Origin: Pontibacter mangrovi
Lineage (GTDB): Bacteria > Bacteroidota > Bacteroidia > Cytophagales > Hymenobacteraceae
Assembly (NCBI RefSeq): GCF_006385705.1
Contig: NZ_VFRQ01000002.1
Span: 124,001 to 188,000 of the forward strand
Direction: 5' to 3'
DNA length: 64,000 nucleotides
Part shown: positions 26,583-37,605 of the stretch, in pieces
Position numbering within the stretch: the first letter of the stretch is position 1
Layout: each line of letters begins with the position of its first letter
Program-made: the position numbers and the translations under genes
The notes under the pieces: generated by a model
Database searches by the model: none
Told to the model about the DNA's origin: nothing
The model's input: only the letters and a program-made list of their open reading frames with translations

Positions 26583-26999
26583 AAAAACATACTTCTCTGC
26601 CTGGTTACACTTTTAATCGTTACCTCTTGTGCTAAAGACAAAAATGGGCCCAGAACTCTGGTTGGCACATGGGTACGGACTGGGGAATACTTAATTAGCC
26701 CATCAGGAGAAAGAGTGCATGATAGTTTTGCAATTTATGAGGAATGTCAGAAAGACAATTTGTTCCAGTTCACAGAAGACCAGAAATACTATCTAAAAGA
26801 AGGAAGTAAAGTTTGTGAACCAGGCTCACAAGAACAGGAAGACACGTATGAGCTGATTGAAGATGACACGAAGATAAAGTTTGGCAGCGGTGCCATCTGG
26901 ACTATTAAGTCGCTTACCTCTTCAGGTCTTACTGTAACCCAACCTACCGCCTACTGGACTGGCTATAAGGAGGCCGAAATTATTTTTAAAAGAAGATAA
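26580..26999 (+). CDS. lipocalin-like small lipoprotein, function unknown
   Basis: A 139-residue lipoprotein with lipobox VTSC (Cys17). The mature part begins with RTLVGTWVRTGEY, followed by FAIYEECQKDNLFQFTEDQKYY-like strands, and resembles the lipocalin-like domain of many Bacteroidota lipoproteins (GTW motif, then beta strands). A longer frame back to 26538 exists, but the ATG at 26580 begins the signal peptide. The gene is richer in A+T than its neighbours and lies between the recX 3' end and a second copy of that end, so it probably entered as an insert. Confidence 0.68.
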   Translation: MKNILLCLVTLLIVTSCAKDKNGPRTLVGTWVRTGEYLISPSGERVHDSFAIYEECQKDNLFQFTEDQKYYLKEGSKVCEPGSQEQEDTYELIEDDTKIKFGSGAIWTIKSLTSSGLTVTQPTAYWTGYKEAEIIFKRR

Positions 27000-27017
27000 T
27001 TTTTTGTGTCTTCAAAT

Positions 27018-27207
27018 ATGTCAGAATCAATTCTACTTTATCTAAATTATGATTTTCAAGCCTGTCTTGTACTGATGATCTTTTTAGCCACTCTGGCTTG
27101 GGGCCTTAATTGATCCCAAGCCAAGCAAATCCAAAAGCACCTCTAAAAGCTTACCTGGCTTGTGCTTATCATTTTCGTGCCAGTTCTCGGCCTATACATT
27201 ACCTCAT
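27018..27207 (+). pseudogene. decayed gene, possible PLDc_N-type small membrane protein
   Basis: Frame one reads MSESILLYLNYDFQACLVLM and continues FLATLAWGL before a stop; shifting once gives LIDPKPSKSKSTSKSLPG and shifting again gives TWLVLIIFVPVLGLYIT. Put together this has the order hydrophobic segment, ID, polar loop, W.V..FVP..G..Y, as in the N-terminal domain seen in phospholipase D-type and small immunity-like membrane proteins (PLDc_N). Two frameshifts and an abrupt end at the recX tail copy indicate a non-functional remnant. The assignment is tentative and comes only from pattern reading. Confidence 0.35.
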
Positions 27208-27241
27208 TCAGGATGCGCTGAAGGGGCTGGAGGAGAAGTAG
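27199..27241 (+). repeat. second copy of the recX 3' end
   Basis: Reads LIQDALKGLEEK then TAG in one frame, matching the last residues of RecX. GATGCGCTGAAGGGGCTGGA is identical at 26488-26507 and here, while the bases just upstream encode the same residues with different codons. It marks the right edge of the segment 26508-27220. Confidence 0.8.
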
Positions 27242-27364
27242 AACTTCTTGCTATTGGCTGAGCGTTATACAGTTGTATAAAGTACTACCTATGTAGTGCA
27301 GATAAGCCGAACAGGCTTCCGTCTAGCTCATGGTTGTGCTTAGTACAAGAACACACTGTACAAA

Positions 27365-28468
27365 ATGGAAAATAAAGTGACACTAGAAGAATTAGGATAT
27401 AATGACACTTTCGAACAGCTAAGAAAAGAAAATCATCTTGAGGATTTTGAAATTGGGCGAGTAATAGCCGAACACAAGGAAAGATATATTGTAAAGAGCG
27501 AAAAGGGTGAATTTGAAGCTGAGATTACAGGAAATCTCATATTTTCAGCCAAAAGCCGCGAAGACTTTCCTGCTGTTGGAGATTGGGTAGCTTTGGTAAA
27601 CTATGGTTCTGACCTTGCAATCATTCATAGCGTCCTACCCCGATTATCCACTCTTTCAAGACAAGCAGTTGGAAAGTTTGCTGAAAGACAAATCATCGCA
27701 ACAAATATTGATTTTGCGCTTTTAGTTCAGGCAGTTGATAGAGACTTTAACATTAACCGCCTTGAGCGGTATTTGACTATTTGCTATTCATCAAAAGTAG
27801 GCCCAATCATCGTTCTCACCAAAACTGACTTGATCGAACCTCAAAAGCTCAAAGAGATAATTGAAAACATTAAATTACGGATAAAGGATATTCCAATTTT
27901 TGCTATAAGCAATGAAACGAAAGACGGCTACGCCTCCATTAAGGGATTAATCAAAAAAGGGAAGACATACTGTTTGCTTGGCTCTTCGGGTGTAGGTAAA
28001 TCAACCTTGATGAATAACCTGTCAGGCAAGAACATGATGAAAACAGATACAATAAGTAAAAGCACAAACAAAGGCAGGCATGTAACTAGTCACCGGGAGT
28101 TAACTGTTATAGAAAACGGAGGAATACTCATTGATAACCCTGGTATGCGAGAAATTGGAGTAGTTGATTCCGCTGATGGGTTAGAGACTGCGTTTGATAG
28201 AATTTCCAGTTTTTCACAGAAATGCAAATTCACGGATTGCACACACACCAGCGAGCTTGGTTGTGCGGTAATTGAAGCAGTAGAGCGGGGTGAGATAGAT
28301 CGGAAATCTTATGATAACTTCTTAAAGATAGAGAAAGAAAAAGACCATTTTGACCTTACTGTTGCAGAAAAAAGGAAGAAGGAAAAGTCCTTTGGGAAAA
28401 TGGTAAAGAATTTTAAAAATGACATTCAGAAAATAAGTACTAAGCACAACGATGTGCACAGAAAATAA
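27365..28468 (+). CDS. rsgA: ribosome small-subunit-dependent GTPase A
   Basis: A 367-residue circularly permuted GTPase that helps late 30S ribosome assembly. Domains in order: an OB-fold (about 30-100), a G domain in permuted order with TKTD (G4) at 152-155 before the P-loop GSSGVGKST at 206-214, T-rich switch STNKGRHVT near 233-241, DNPG (G3) at 257-260, then the zinc site Cys287, Cys292, His294, Cys300. All key residues are present. The gene is plainly A+T-richer than the neighbours, and its position beside a duplicated recX end suggests it was acquired by transfer. Whether the genome has another, native rsgA cannot be seen here. Confidence 0.93.
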   Translation: MENKVTLEELGYNDTFEQLRKENHLEDFEIGRVIAEHKERYIVKSEKGEFEAEITGNLIFSAKSREDFPAVGDWVALVNYGSDLAIIHSVLPRLSTLSRQAVGKFAERQIIATNIDFALLVQAVDRDFNINRLERYLTICYSSKVGPIIVLTKTDLIEPQKLKEIIENIKLRIKDIPIFAISNETKDGYASIKGLIKKGKTYCLLGSSGVGKSTLMNNLSGKNMMKTDTISKSTNKGRHVTSHRELTVIENGGILIDNPGMREIGVVDSADGLETAFDRISSFSQKCKFTDCTHTSELGCAVIEAVERGEIDRKSYDNFLKIEKEKDHFDLTVAEKRKKEKSFGKMVKNFKNDIQKISTKHNDVHRK

Positions 28469-28581
28469 GCGTGATAGTTTAAGCCAATGGTTTTATGCCG
28501 CTCAAACTTTATCTCGGTTTGTGAGGAAAGCGCTACGAAATCGCTTACTTTCCATACACTTGACCGCTACAAATTAATCCT

Positions 28582-29217
28582 CTACCGCTTCGGCCCCATT
28601 TCCGGGTTCTGGATTCTGCGCTGGGGCACCAGCACCACGCGGCGGCCGGTTACTTCCTCTAAAATCGGTTTGAGCACCTTCTCAGCATTTACCTTCGTCT
28701 GGTCCAGTATACCAGAGTTCAGGGCGGCTTTTTTTACGTTGGCCTCGGCATACTTGTAGCTCTCCTGCACCAGATCGGCATCCTGAAAATAGGTGTTTTC
28801 CTTGCTGAAGACTTTGGTCTTACTGTGGTCTATCTTATAGTAGCAGATCTCTGGCTCCGGCAGCGCCACCTGCACCAGCGAGTCGCCTTGAAACTGTATA
28901 TCGGCCTGCGTTATTTTAGTGAAATCCACACAGCCAACAGCCTCACCGGTCACGATCAGCACCACCTTGGAGTTGGGCACCCACCGCGATACGCTCTTCT
29001 CATACTCCACCACATCCTTAAAGTTATAGCGCACCAACTCCATGCGCCCCAGGTCTTCCACCGAGGTCAGCACCGTACTAAAGTTCACCACCACCTCCGG
29101 CTCCTTCTTTTCCTCCGGCTTATCGAAGTAATCGCTCACGGTGCGCCACAGGAAGATGCCGAGCGAGATAAGTATAACCCAGGGTAAGATCTTGATAAGG
29201 AAACGGAGTAAAAGCAT
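28582..29217 (-). CDS. DUF4230 family membrane-anchored protein
   Basis: A 211-residue protein with one N-terminal membrane segment (LLLRFLIKILPWVILISLGI) and a soluble part of the DUF4230 family, often found in Bacteroidota. Conserved features are STVLTSVEDLGRMELVRYNF and a central VPNSKVVLIVTGEAVGCVDF, followed by an IQNPEMG-type tail. The frame can be extended upstream to 29358, but that part is antisense to another gene, and the ATG at 29217 begins the membrane anchor. Function is unknown. It follows the deaminase gene by 49 bp on the same strand. Confidence 0.78.
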   Translation of the reverse strand: MLLLRFLIKILPWVILISLGIFLWRTVSDYFDKPEEKKEPEVVVNFSTVLTSVEDLGRMELVRYNFKDVVEYEKSVSRWVPNSKVVLIVTGEAVGCVDFTKITQADIQFQGDSLVQVALPEPEICYYKIDHSKTKVFSKENTYFQDADLVQESYKYAEANVKKAALNSGILDQTKVNAEKVLKPILEEVTGRRVVLVPQRRIQNPEMGPKR

Positions 29218-29266
29218 CGGATGCCAGTATGATTTCAGGTACAGATACGGGGATGCAAATATTATG

Positions 29267-30172
29267 CTACAAAATCTGCACCCCCAGCCGCTCTTTAAAG
29301 CCCGCGTTGCCCTGCAGCCCGCCTGTATGCACCGCCACCACACGGCTGCCCCGGGCAAAGTATCCCTGCCCTATCAGATCGAAGAGGCCGTACATCATTT
29401 TGCCGGTGTAGATAGGCTCCAGTGGGATATGATGCTTTTGCTTGAACTCCTCCATAAAGGCCAGCAACTCCGGCTTCACTTTGGCATAGCCCCCGAAATG
29501 ATAATCCGTGATGAGTTGCCAATTGCTGTACGCATGGCCGCTGTAAGCCTGCACCAACTCCTCCACCTCCCGCCTCAGAAACTCACCGCCTTTTAGCGCC
29601 GGGAAACCCAGCACTTGCCGCTCTCCTGCCAAACCAGCCACAATACCTGCCAGCGTGCCGCCGGTGCCCATGGCGCAGCAGAGGTAATCATACTTCAGGT
29701 CGATGTCCTGCACAATTTCGGTGCAGCCCTTTACAGCCAGTAAGTTGGTGCCGCCCTCGGGCAGCAGGTATAAGTTGCCGAACTGCTGCTGCAGCTCTTC
29801 CAGAAAATCCGGCTCGGCTTTAGATTTATACTTTTCGCGGGAGATGTAGTGCAGCTGCATGCCGCAGGAGGTGGCAAAGAGGAGGGTGGGGTTGAGCGGC
29901 AAATGCTCCTCGCCCCGGATGATGCCGATGGTCTTGAAGCCATACTCCTTACCCGCCGCCGCCGTGGCCGAGATGTGGTTAGAGTAGGCCCCGCCGAAGG
30001 TAAGTAGCGTATGGTGCCCCTGCCGCTTCGCCTCCTGCAGGTTATACTTCAGTTTGCGCCACTTATTGCCCGAGATGTGCGGGTGCAGCAAGTCCTCGCG
30101 CTTCACCCATAGCTCCACCCCCTTCTCCTGTAGCAGCTCATCCTCCAGTTTCTGTAACGGTGCCTCTTCCAT
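29267..30172 (-). CDS. PLP-dependent ACC deaminase / D-cysteine desulfhydrase family enzyme
   Basis: A 301-residue fold-type II PLP enzyme. LHPHISGNKWRKLKYNLQEA contains the PLP-binding lysine in the NKWRKLKY context, and TFGGAYSNHISATAAAG is the phosphate/cofactor-facing GGxxSNH motif. MGTGGTLAGIVAGL in the second half binds the PLP phosphate. Family members deaminate 1-aminocyclopropane-1-carboxylate or break down D-cysteine; the two cannot be told apart safely here. A TTG-started extension to 30205 is less likely than the ATG at 30172. Cytoplasmic; possibly co-transcribed with the DUF4230 gene. Confidence 0.85.
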   Translation of the reverse strand: MEEAPLQKLEDELLQEKGVELWVKREDLLHPHISGNKWRKLKYNLQEAKRQGHHTLLTFGGAYSNHISATAAAGKEYGFKTIGIIRGEEHLPLNPTLLFATSCGMQLHYISREKYKSKAEPDFLEELQQQFGNLYLLPEGGTNLLAVKGCTEIVQDIDLKYDYLCCAMGTGGTLAGIVAGLAGERQVLGFPALKGGEFLRREVEELVQAYSGHAYSNWQLITDYHFGGYAKVKPELLAFMEEFKQKHHIPLEPIYTGKMMYGLFDLIGQGYFARGSRVVAVHTGGLQGNAGFKERLGVQIL

Positions 30173-30184
30173 ACTTCTATACTT

Positions 30185-30216
30185 CAAAAAAAGAAGCCCC
30201 AGCAATTGCTGAGGCT
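30185..30216 (-). terminator. terminator after the YfhO gene
   Basis: On the minus strand AGCCTCAGC and GCTGGGGCT form a 9-bp stem with one wobble pair and an AATT loop, then TTCTTTTTTTGA. It lies about 50 bp after the stop at 30269 and just before the deaminase gene. Confidence 0.82.
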
Positions 30217-30268
30217 CTGTTTATATTCTTTTAACTCTGAACTCGTGACTCAGCACTCGTAACTCGAT

Positions 30269-32725
30269 TTACACTTTCTCGACAATCGGCTCCTCCACCG
30301 GCTCTTTCTTTACGGCGTAGAAGATGGCTCCGGCCACCACCAACACCAGTAGGATAGAAGAGATCAGCGACACGGTATTGCCGGTGTAGTACGACTTCGG
30401 CGCGAACTTAAACTCGATGGTATGCTTGCCCGCCGGCACCTCCATGGCGCGCAGCACGTAATCAGCCCGGAAATGATCCACCGGCTCGCCGTCTAAGTAT
30501 GCTTGCCAGCCTTCTGGGTAATAGATCTCCGAGAAAACCACCACACCTTCTTTGGCTGCCTCATACTCATATTTCAAGTCGTTTGGTTCGTACGCCGTCA
30601 GCTTAATAGTGGCGCTGTCCGGGTTAAAGTGGCGGCGCTCTATCGGGAACTTGCTCACGTCTACCACCGCCGTAGCACCGGCATCAAACATCGTCAGGGC
30701 TTCCAGTTCCTCGTCCGGCGACTGTACCGGCTTCACCTCCTCCACAAACCAGGCGTTGCCCAGAGCATCCGGCACGCGCTGCACCGGCTGCTTCGGATTT
30801 CCGGTAATGGCGTAGCGGGTGTTCAGCATGCGCAGCACCTCCAGGTTGTTCTGCGAGATGTGGCGGTCGATCAGGTCCTGGTAGCGGCGCAGCTTAGCCC
30901 CGTGGTAACCGCCCACCGATTTATGGAAGTAGGACGTGCGGGCATCGTTAAACGGATTCGGCAGGTTGATGACGCGGTAGCTCAGGCCTCTTTCCTTGTC
31001 TTCTGTATCCTGCAGGATCATCTGGTCGGCCGGGGTTGGCTGGAAGAAGTTGGCCTCCACGCGGCGCTCAAAGTCGCCGTTGTTCAGGTAGCGCTGGTCT
31101 ACCGACCACAGATCTACCAGCACCAGTATGCCCACGCCGGCTATAGCCACTGTGGCAGACAGCTTGTTCTTCACGTAGAAGTATAGCAACCCGGCGGCCA
31201 AAAGTATAAACACCAAAGAGCGGAAGGCATCGGAGCGCATCATACTTGCGCGGTCGGCACGGATGGCATCGATCGGGAACTGCGCCTGAATCAGCTGCTG
31301 GTCGGCGTCGGACATGAAGCTGGCAGTGCCGGCAAACAGCCCCACCAGCAGGCAAACGCCCGCCGTTATACCTCCCGAGATCAACAGCTTTTTGTCCAGG
31401 TTCTTCACCTCGCTGCGCTCGTTTATCAGCTTCCAAAGGGCAAGTATGGCCAGGAACGGGATAGTGATCTGCGCGATAACCAAGGCCGACGCCACTGCCC
31501 TGAACTTGTTGTAGAGCGGAAAATGATCGAAAATGAAGTAGTTAAAGGCTTCGAAGTTCTTGCCCCAGGCCAGCACAATGGAAAGTATGGTTCCGGCCAC
31601 CAGCCAGCTCGTCCAGCGGCGATCCACAATAAAGAGGCCCAGCACAAACAGGAACACCACAATGGCACCTACATAAACCGGCCCGCTCGTCATGGGCTGC
31701 GCGCCCCAGTACATCGGCAGCCCCTGCTTTACCAGCTGCTCTGCCTGTGCCGGTGCGGCCCCCATTTTAAGGAATGCGTTGTATGTTTCAGAATCCGTAT
31801 CGAGCGAGGCAGTGCTGCTGCCCCCAAACATATCCGGGATCAGCATGGTAAGCGTTTCGCCCACGCCGTAGCTCCAGTTAAAGGCATAGTCGCGGTCCAG
31901 GCCGCTGCCCACATTGTTGCCGCTATTTGGCTGCGTCAGCTCCGATTTGCCCCGGATGCTGTACTCGCTATACTCGGCGGTAGTATACAACCTGCCAAAG
32001 TTTACGCCTACGGCTAGTATGGCCGCCACCAGCAGCACCGCGCCGCGCTTCAGCAGCTCTGCCACAGTGCCATGTTTTACGGCGTAGATGATCTCTACCA
32101 CGGCAAAAACCAGCACCAACAGCAGCATGTAGTAGGTCATCTGCAGGTGGTTGAAGTGCAGGTTCATCGTCAGGCCCACGGCAAACAGGGCTGCGCCCAC
32201 CCACAGGTTCTTGCGCAGCGCGTAAATAAGGCCGGCCAGCACCATCGGGATGTAGGCAATGGTCAGGGATTTGGTGTTGTGCCCCGCCTCCAGGATGATG
32301 AGGTTATACGAGGTGAAGGAGAAAGCCACTGCGCCTATAATGGCCAGCCACGAGCTCATGCCCATGGCCACCAACAGGATGTAGGCGCAGATCAGCGTGA
32401 TAAAAATGTTACCTGCCAGCGCCGGCAGGTCGAATGTCAGGATTTTGTGTATGTAGCCCGACCAGTCGCCGGGAAAGTGCGTCTGGATGAGGTAAGCGGG
32501 CATGCCGCCGAACATGGAGTTGGTCCAAAGCGCTTCCTCGCCGGTGCGCTCGCGGTAATCCTGTATCTCTTTGGCGCCGCCCTTAAACTGCAGAATATCG
32601 TGCTGGGCAAGGCCTTTGTCCTGGAAAAGGACCGGCGAGAAGTACACCGCCGTTAGAAAAAGGAAAATTAGTACGGCGATGGCATGTGGCAGCACATCGC
32701 GCTTAAAGTTGAAGGAAGTTGTCAT
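30269..32725 (-). CDS. YfhO family membrane protein
   Basis: An 818-residue protein with about 12-13 membrane segments and a soluble C-terminal domain. The N-terminal YFSPVLFQDKGLAQHDILQF and FGGMPAYLI are characteristic of Bacteroidota YfhO proteins, as is the C-terminal EIYYPEGWQAYLDGEPVDHF followed by RADYVLRAMEVPAGKH. YfhO proteins are GT-C-like membrane proteins, thought to transfer sugars to cell-wall polymers in Bacillus, but the Bacteroidota members are uncharacterised. The upstream DUF4834 gene ends 42 bp before it and is probably in the same operon. Confidence 0.9.
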   Translation of the reverse strand: MTTSFNFKRDVLPHAIAVLIFLFLTAVYFSPVLFQDKGLAQHDILQFKGGAKEIQDYRERTGEEALWTNSMFGGMPAYLIQTHFPGDWSGYIHKILTFDLPALAGNIFITLICAYILLVAMGMSSWLAIIGAVAFSFTSYNLIILEAGHNTKSLTIAYIPMVLAGLIYALRKNLWVGAALFAVGLTMNLHFNHLQMTYYMLLLVLVFAVVEIIYAVKHGTVAELLKRGAVLLVAAILAVGVNFGRLYTTAEYSEYSIRGKSELTQPNSGNNVGSGLDRDYAFNWSYGVGETLTMLIPDMFGGSSTASLDTDSETYNAFLKMGAAPAQAEQLVKQGLPMYWGAQPMTSGPVYVGAIVVFLFVLGLFIVDRRWTSWLVAGTILSIVLAWGKNFEAFNYFIFDHFPLYNKFRAVASALVIAQITIPFLAILALWKLINERSEVKNLDKKLLISGGITAGVCLLVGLFAGTASFMSDADQQLIQAQFPIDAIRADRASMMRSDAFRSLVFILLAAGLLYFYVKNKLSATVAIAGVGILVLVDLWSVDQRYLNNGDFERRVEANFFQPTPADQMILQDTEDKERGLSYRVINLPNPFNDARTSYFHKSVGGYHGAKLRRYQDLIDRHISQNNLEVLRMLNTRYAITGNPKQPVQRVPDALGNAWFVEEVKPVQSPDEELEALTMFDAGATAVVDVSKFPIERRHFNPDSATIKLTAYEPNDLKYEYEAAKEGVVVFSEIYYPEGWQAYLDGEPVDHFRADYVLRAMEVPAGKHTIEFKFAPKSYYTGNTVSLISSILLVLVVAGAIFYAVKKEPVEEPIVEKV

Positions 32726-32767
32726 AATCTTTCAAAAACCCGGAATAGAGCTTGAAAGATAGCAGTT

Positions 32768-33046
32768 TTATTTTACTTCTTCATAATCCACGTACTCGCC
32801 ACCGTTGAAAGTCTTGCGCTCTGGCTGCTCCGGTATGTAGTCGATCTTGACGCCGCCTTTTGTACGGCCGTTGCTGTTCTGGCTTTGCTGCTGCGCCTGG
32901 CGCTGCTGCTGGTGCATATTGGTATAAAAGGACCCGTCGCGCATCTTTTTCCGGATAAACATCCCCAACAGCCACCTGAAAAGTGTAGGCGCCACCATGC
33001 GGATAAAGAAAATAATGAGCAGCGTGGTAAATATGAACTTGATCAT
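32768..33046 (-). CDS. DUF4834 family small membrane protein
   Basis: A 92-residue protein with one N-terminal membrane segment (FIFTTLLIIFFIRMVAPTLF), a basic stretch FIRKKMRDG and a Q/N-rich linker, ending in KIDYIPEQPERKTFNGGEYV and DYEE. This matches DUF4834, which is frequently next to yfhO in Bacteroidota. Function unknown. A TATCTTTG box lies about 113 bp upstream. Confidence 0.85.
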   Translation of the reverse strand: MIKFIFTTLLIIFFIRMVAPTLFRWLLGMFIRKKMRDGSFYTNMHQQQRQAQQQSQNSNGRTKGGVKIDYIPEQPERKTFNGGEYVDYEEVK

Positions 33047-33158
33047 CGTCGTGAAATCTCTTTAATAGGTATGCAATGTATACTGCAAAAACAGTACCTA
33101 TACATGTTTACAACTCCTTTGCCAAACTTTTGTTGTATGCCTTTTTGGCGGTGCCGTG

Positions 33159-33166
33159 CAAAGATA
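33159..33166 (-). promoter_or_regulatory. possible -7 box TATCTTTG for DUF4834-yfhO
   Basis: TATCTTTG on the minus strand fits TAnnTTTG. It lies 113 bp upstream of the DUF4834 ATG. No convincing -33 TTTG is present at the right distance. Confidence 0.4.
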
Positions 33167-33717
33167 AGGAGTATAGTTCTGAAATGCAGGTTTCTCCGGG
33201 TTAGTTCCGGCTTGTTTGATATGGTGCGTTATACTTTTGTTGTGTGGTTTATACTTGCGGGTTATATCTCTGGCGCAAGCGTCCGCTTGTGCCTTTACTT
33301 TAGCTACGGTTTGCTGCAACATGAACCAAGCTATACTCTCTATCTCCTGTTCATGCTCAGTCTTATAAACCTATAGTTGCATCTCAGGCTTTGGTGCCCT
33401 TCAAGGCTGGGAGGCTTCGCCTTGGGGGGAGGGGTGGGTTCCTACTTTTGCTGATAGAAACAAAATCTTGAAATTTATACTTCAGCATTAGTATTTACTG
33501 ACTCCCCTCCTTAGACAAGTTGTAGACCCCGAACTTGTTTCGGGAGAGGGCAGTGCTGTTTAAGACACCGTTTTAGACGCTCGCGGGACCTTCGGACACC
33601 ACGAGGTCTGTAGGTAAATGCGACCATAACGCTGAGTGGTCAGGAGTGAATTTATTCTCTTGGGAGACACAAGCGTCCGCTTGCGCCATACTTAGCCAAA
33701 CGATACTCAGGCAAAAA

Positions 33718-33754
33718 CAAAAAGCCCTTTCCTGTTCTTCAGGAAAGGGCTTTC
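33718..33754. terminator. terminator after carB
   Basis: AAAAGCCCTTTCCTG and CAGGAAAGGGCTTT form a 14-bp stem with a TTCTT loop. It lies about 50 bp beyond the carB stop on the minus strand and has A/T runs on both sides. Confidence 0.88.
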
Positions 33755-33805
33755 ATGATTTTATACTTACCCCCTCCTGTTTTTAGGAGGGGGCAGGGGG
33801 AGGTC

Positions 33806-36619
<2,814 letters not shown>

Positions 36620-36641
36620 GGTTCGGTATGTATAAATTGCC

Positions 36642-36674
36642 CAAAGTTAAGGCAAAATGTTGGGGCTCGCAAAA
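36642..36674 (-). promoter_or_regulatory. promoter of carB (TTTTG - 20 bp - TAACTTTG)
   Basis: On the minus strand a -33 TTTTG (36674-36670) is followed after 20 bp by TAACTTTG (36649-36642), matching the Bacteroidota TTTG-N19-21-TAnnTTTG consensus. The -7 box ends 22 bp before the ATG at 36619. Confidence 0.7.
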
Positions 36675-36779
36675 GTAAAAGCCCCGGAGCCGGATTATTT
36701 TACAGAAAAGCCTACGGCAAAGGCCAACAATGCGGCGGCTTTGGCAGTTAATACAAGTATAACCAGAACACAGAAAGCT

Positions 36780-37001
36780 ATGAAAAACCCGAAAGAAGAC
36801 GATATCATCACCAATGCAGATGAAAGCAAAAAGTTGCCAGACGAGAACCCCGAGCCGCTGACCGGCGTGAAGAAAGAGGGAGTGGATATTCTGGACAAAG
36901 AGCAGGAAGGCGTGGAGGAAGGCGGCAACGTGGCGGCTAAAAACGAGGAAGTAACCCGCGAGCTGGACGGCAGCAACGCCAACAACCTGCGCACCAAGTA
37001 A
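36780..37001 (+). CDS. small acidic protein, probably disordered
   Basis: A 73-residue hydrophilic protein (MKNPKEDDIITNADESKK at the start, ending LDGSNANNLRTK). It is rich in E, D, K and N, has no Cys, and no signal peptide or membrane segment. No family was recognised. The frame can be read from 36657, but the ATG at 36780 is preferred because the upstream part has a different composition and overlaps the carB promoter. It lies divergent to carB. Confidence 0.55.
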   Translation: MKNPKEDDIITNADESKKLPDENPEPLTGVKKEGVDILDKEQEGVEEGGNVAAKNEEVTRELDGSNANNLRTK

Positions 37002-37191
37002 AGCGCTGTAAAAAGTACAAAACCAATGCAACGGCTGCGTGCTGGGGCATTGGTTTTAAAAGCCTTTATCTGCGTTACGACATGAGTTTATATATTAAAA
37101 TCTTACTGTTTTATTATAGTTTACTCCTTGTATATCAGTAGATAATTTGTTAAAATTATGGAACGTAAACGTAGCTCTAAATCAGTAGCCT

Positions 37192-37599
37192 ATGGTTCTA
37201 TCCTCTACTCCCTATCACCACATAGAGCACTACCCTACCCATAACGTCATCGTTAGCCAGTGGTATGGGGCGTGCACCAGCCAGGAATACCGCGACACGC
37301 TCAGGCACTTTCTGCACCTGGTTACTTCTATGGGTGTGCCATACGCTATTTCAGACCGGCGCCTGCTGCCTCCCATCCCTATCGAGGACACGCGCTGGAC
37401 CCTGAGAGAGTTCCTGTCGGATTTCCGGAAGCTGCCGCTCAAGCGCTTTGCTTTTATCAACTCCTTTGACCCCATTGCCGAAAAGCAGCTGCGCTATTTT
37501 GTAGATAACGAGAAGGTTGTTCCCTTTCCCTTTGAGGTTGAGGTGTTTGAAGACCTTACCTCCGCTTACGAGTGGCTGATGTCCGCTTCTTTAGAATAA
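37192..37599 (+). CDS. hypothetical protein (STAS/SpoIIAA-like size and pattern)
   Basis: A 135-residue cytoplasmic protein beginning with HIEHYPTHNVIVSQWYGACT and containing FAFINSFDPIAEKQLRYFVD and a final AYEWLMSA. Alternating strands and helices, with an ending like the ALxWL of SpoIIAA/STAS-like proteins, suggest that fold, but the call is a guess from pattern. It has no signal peptide. It converges with the DsbA-like gene, which starts 6 bp after its stop on the other strand. Confidence 0.65.
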   Translation: MVLSSTPYHHIEHYPTHNVIVSQWYGACTSQEYRDTLRHFLHLVTSMGVPYAISDRRLLPPIPIEDTRWTLREFLSDFRKLPLKRFAFINSFDPIAEKQLRYFVDNEKVVPFPFEVEVFEDLTSAYEWLMSASLE

Positions 37600-37605
37600 G
37601 AGAGC

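Larger units (their letters stand above)
27000..27364. other. intergenic region between the lipoprotein gene and rsgA
   Basis: The 365-bp gap contains the decayed reading frame (27018-27207), the recX tail copy (27199-27241) and about 120 bp before rsgA in which a small A+T dyad TTATACAGTTGTATAA (about 27266-27281) is visible. No clear TAnnTTTG promoter was found. Confidence 0.5.
33047..33805. repeat. repeat-rich intergenic region with composite repeat copy B
   Basis: The 759-bp gap has the DUF4834 leader at its left, then a partial copy of the composite repeat (33265-33440) with the palindrome GGCGCAAGCGTCCGCTTGTGCC at 33272-33293, ACCAAGCTATACTCTC, GTTCATGCTCAGTCTTA and TTCAAGGCTGGGAGGCTTCG. 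A second inverted form of the palindrome lies at 33668-33687. Between them is unassigned sequence (33480-33660), and C/G-rich blocks sit at 33420-33440 and 33770-33800. No gene was found. Confidence 0.72.

Noticed and set aside
26508..28500. Absence of the AAGTATA heptamer as proof of foreign origin
   Set aside because: Other stretches with native-looking genes (about 42.6-46.1 kb and 11.2-15.3 kb) also lack it, so absence over 2-3 kb is not decisive.
28487..28759. Plus-strand frame downstream of rsgA
   Set aside because: It lies antisense to the DUF4230 gene and shows no domain.
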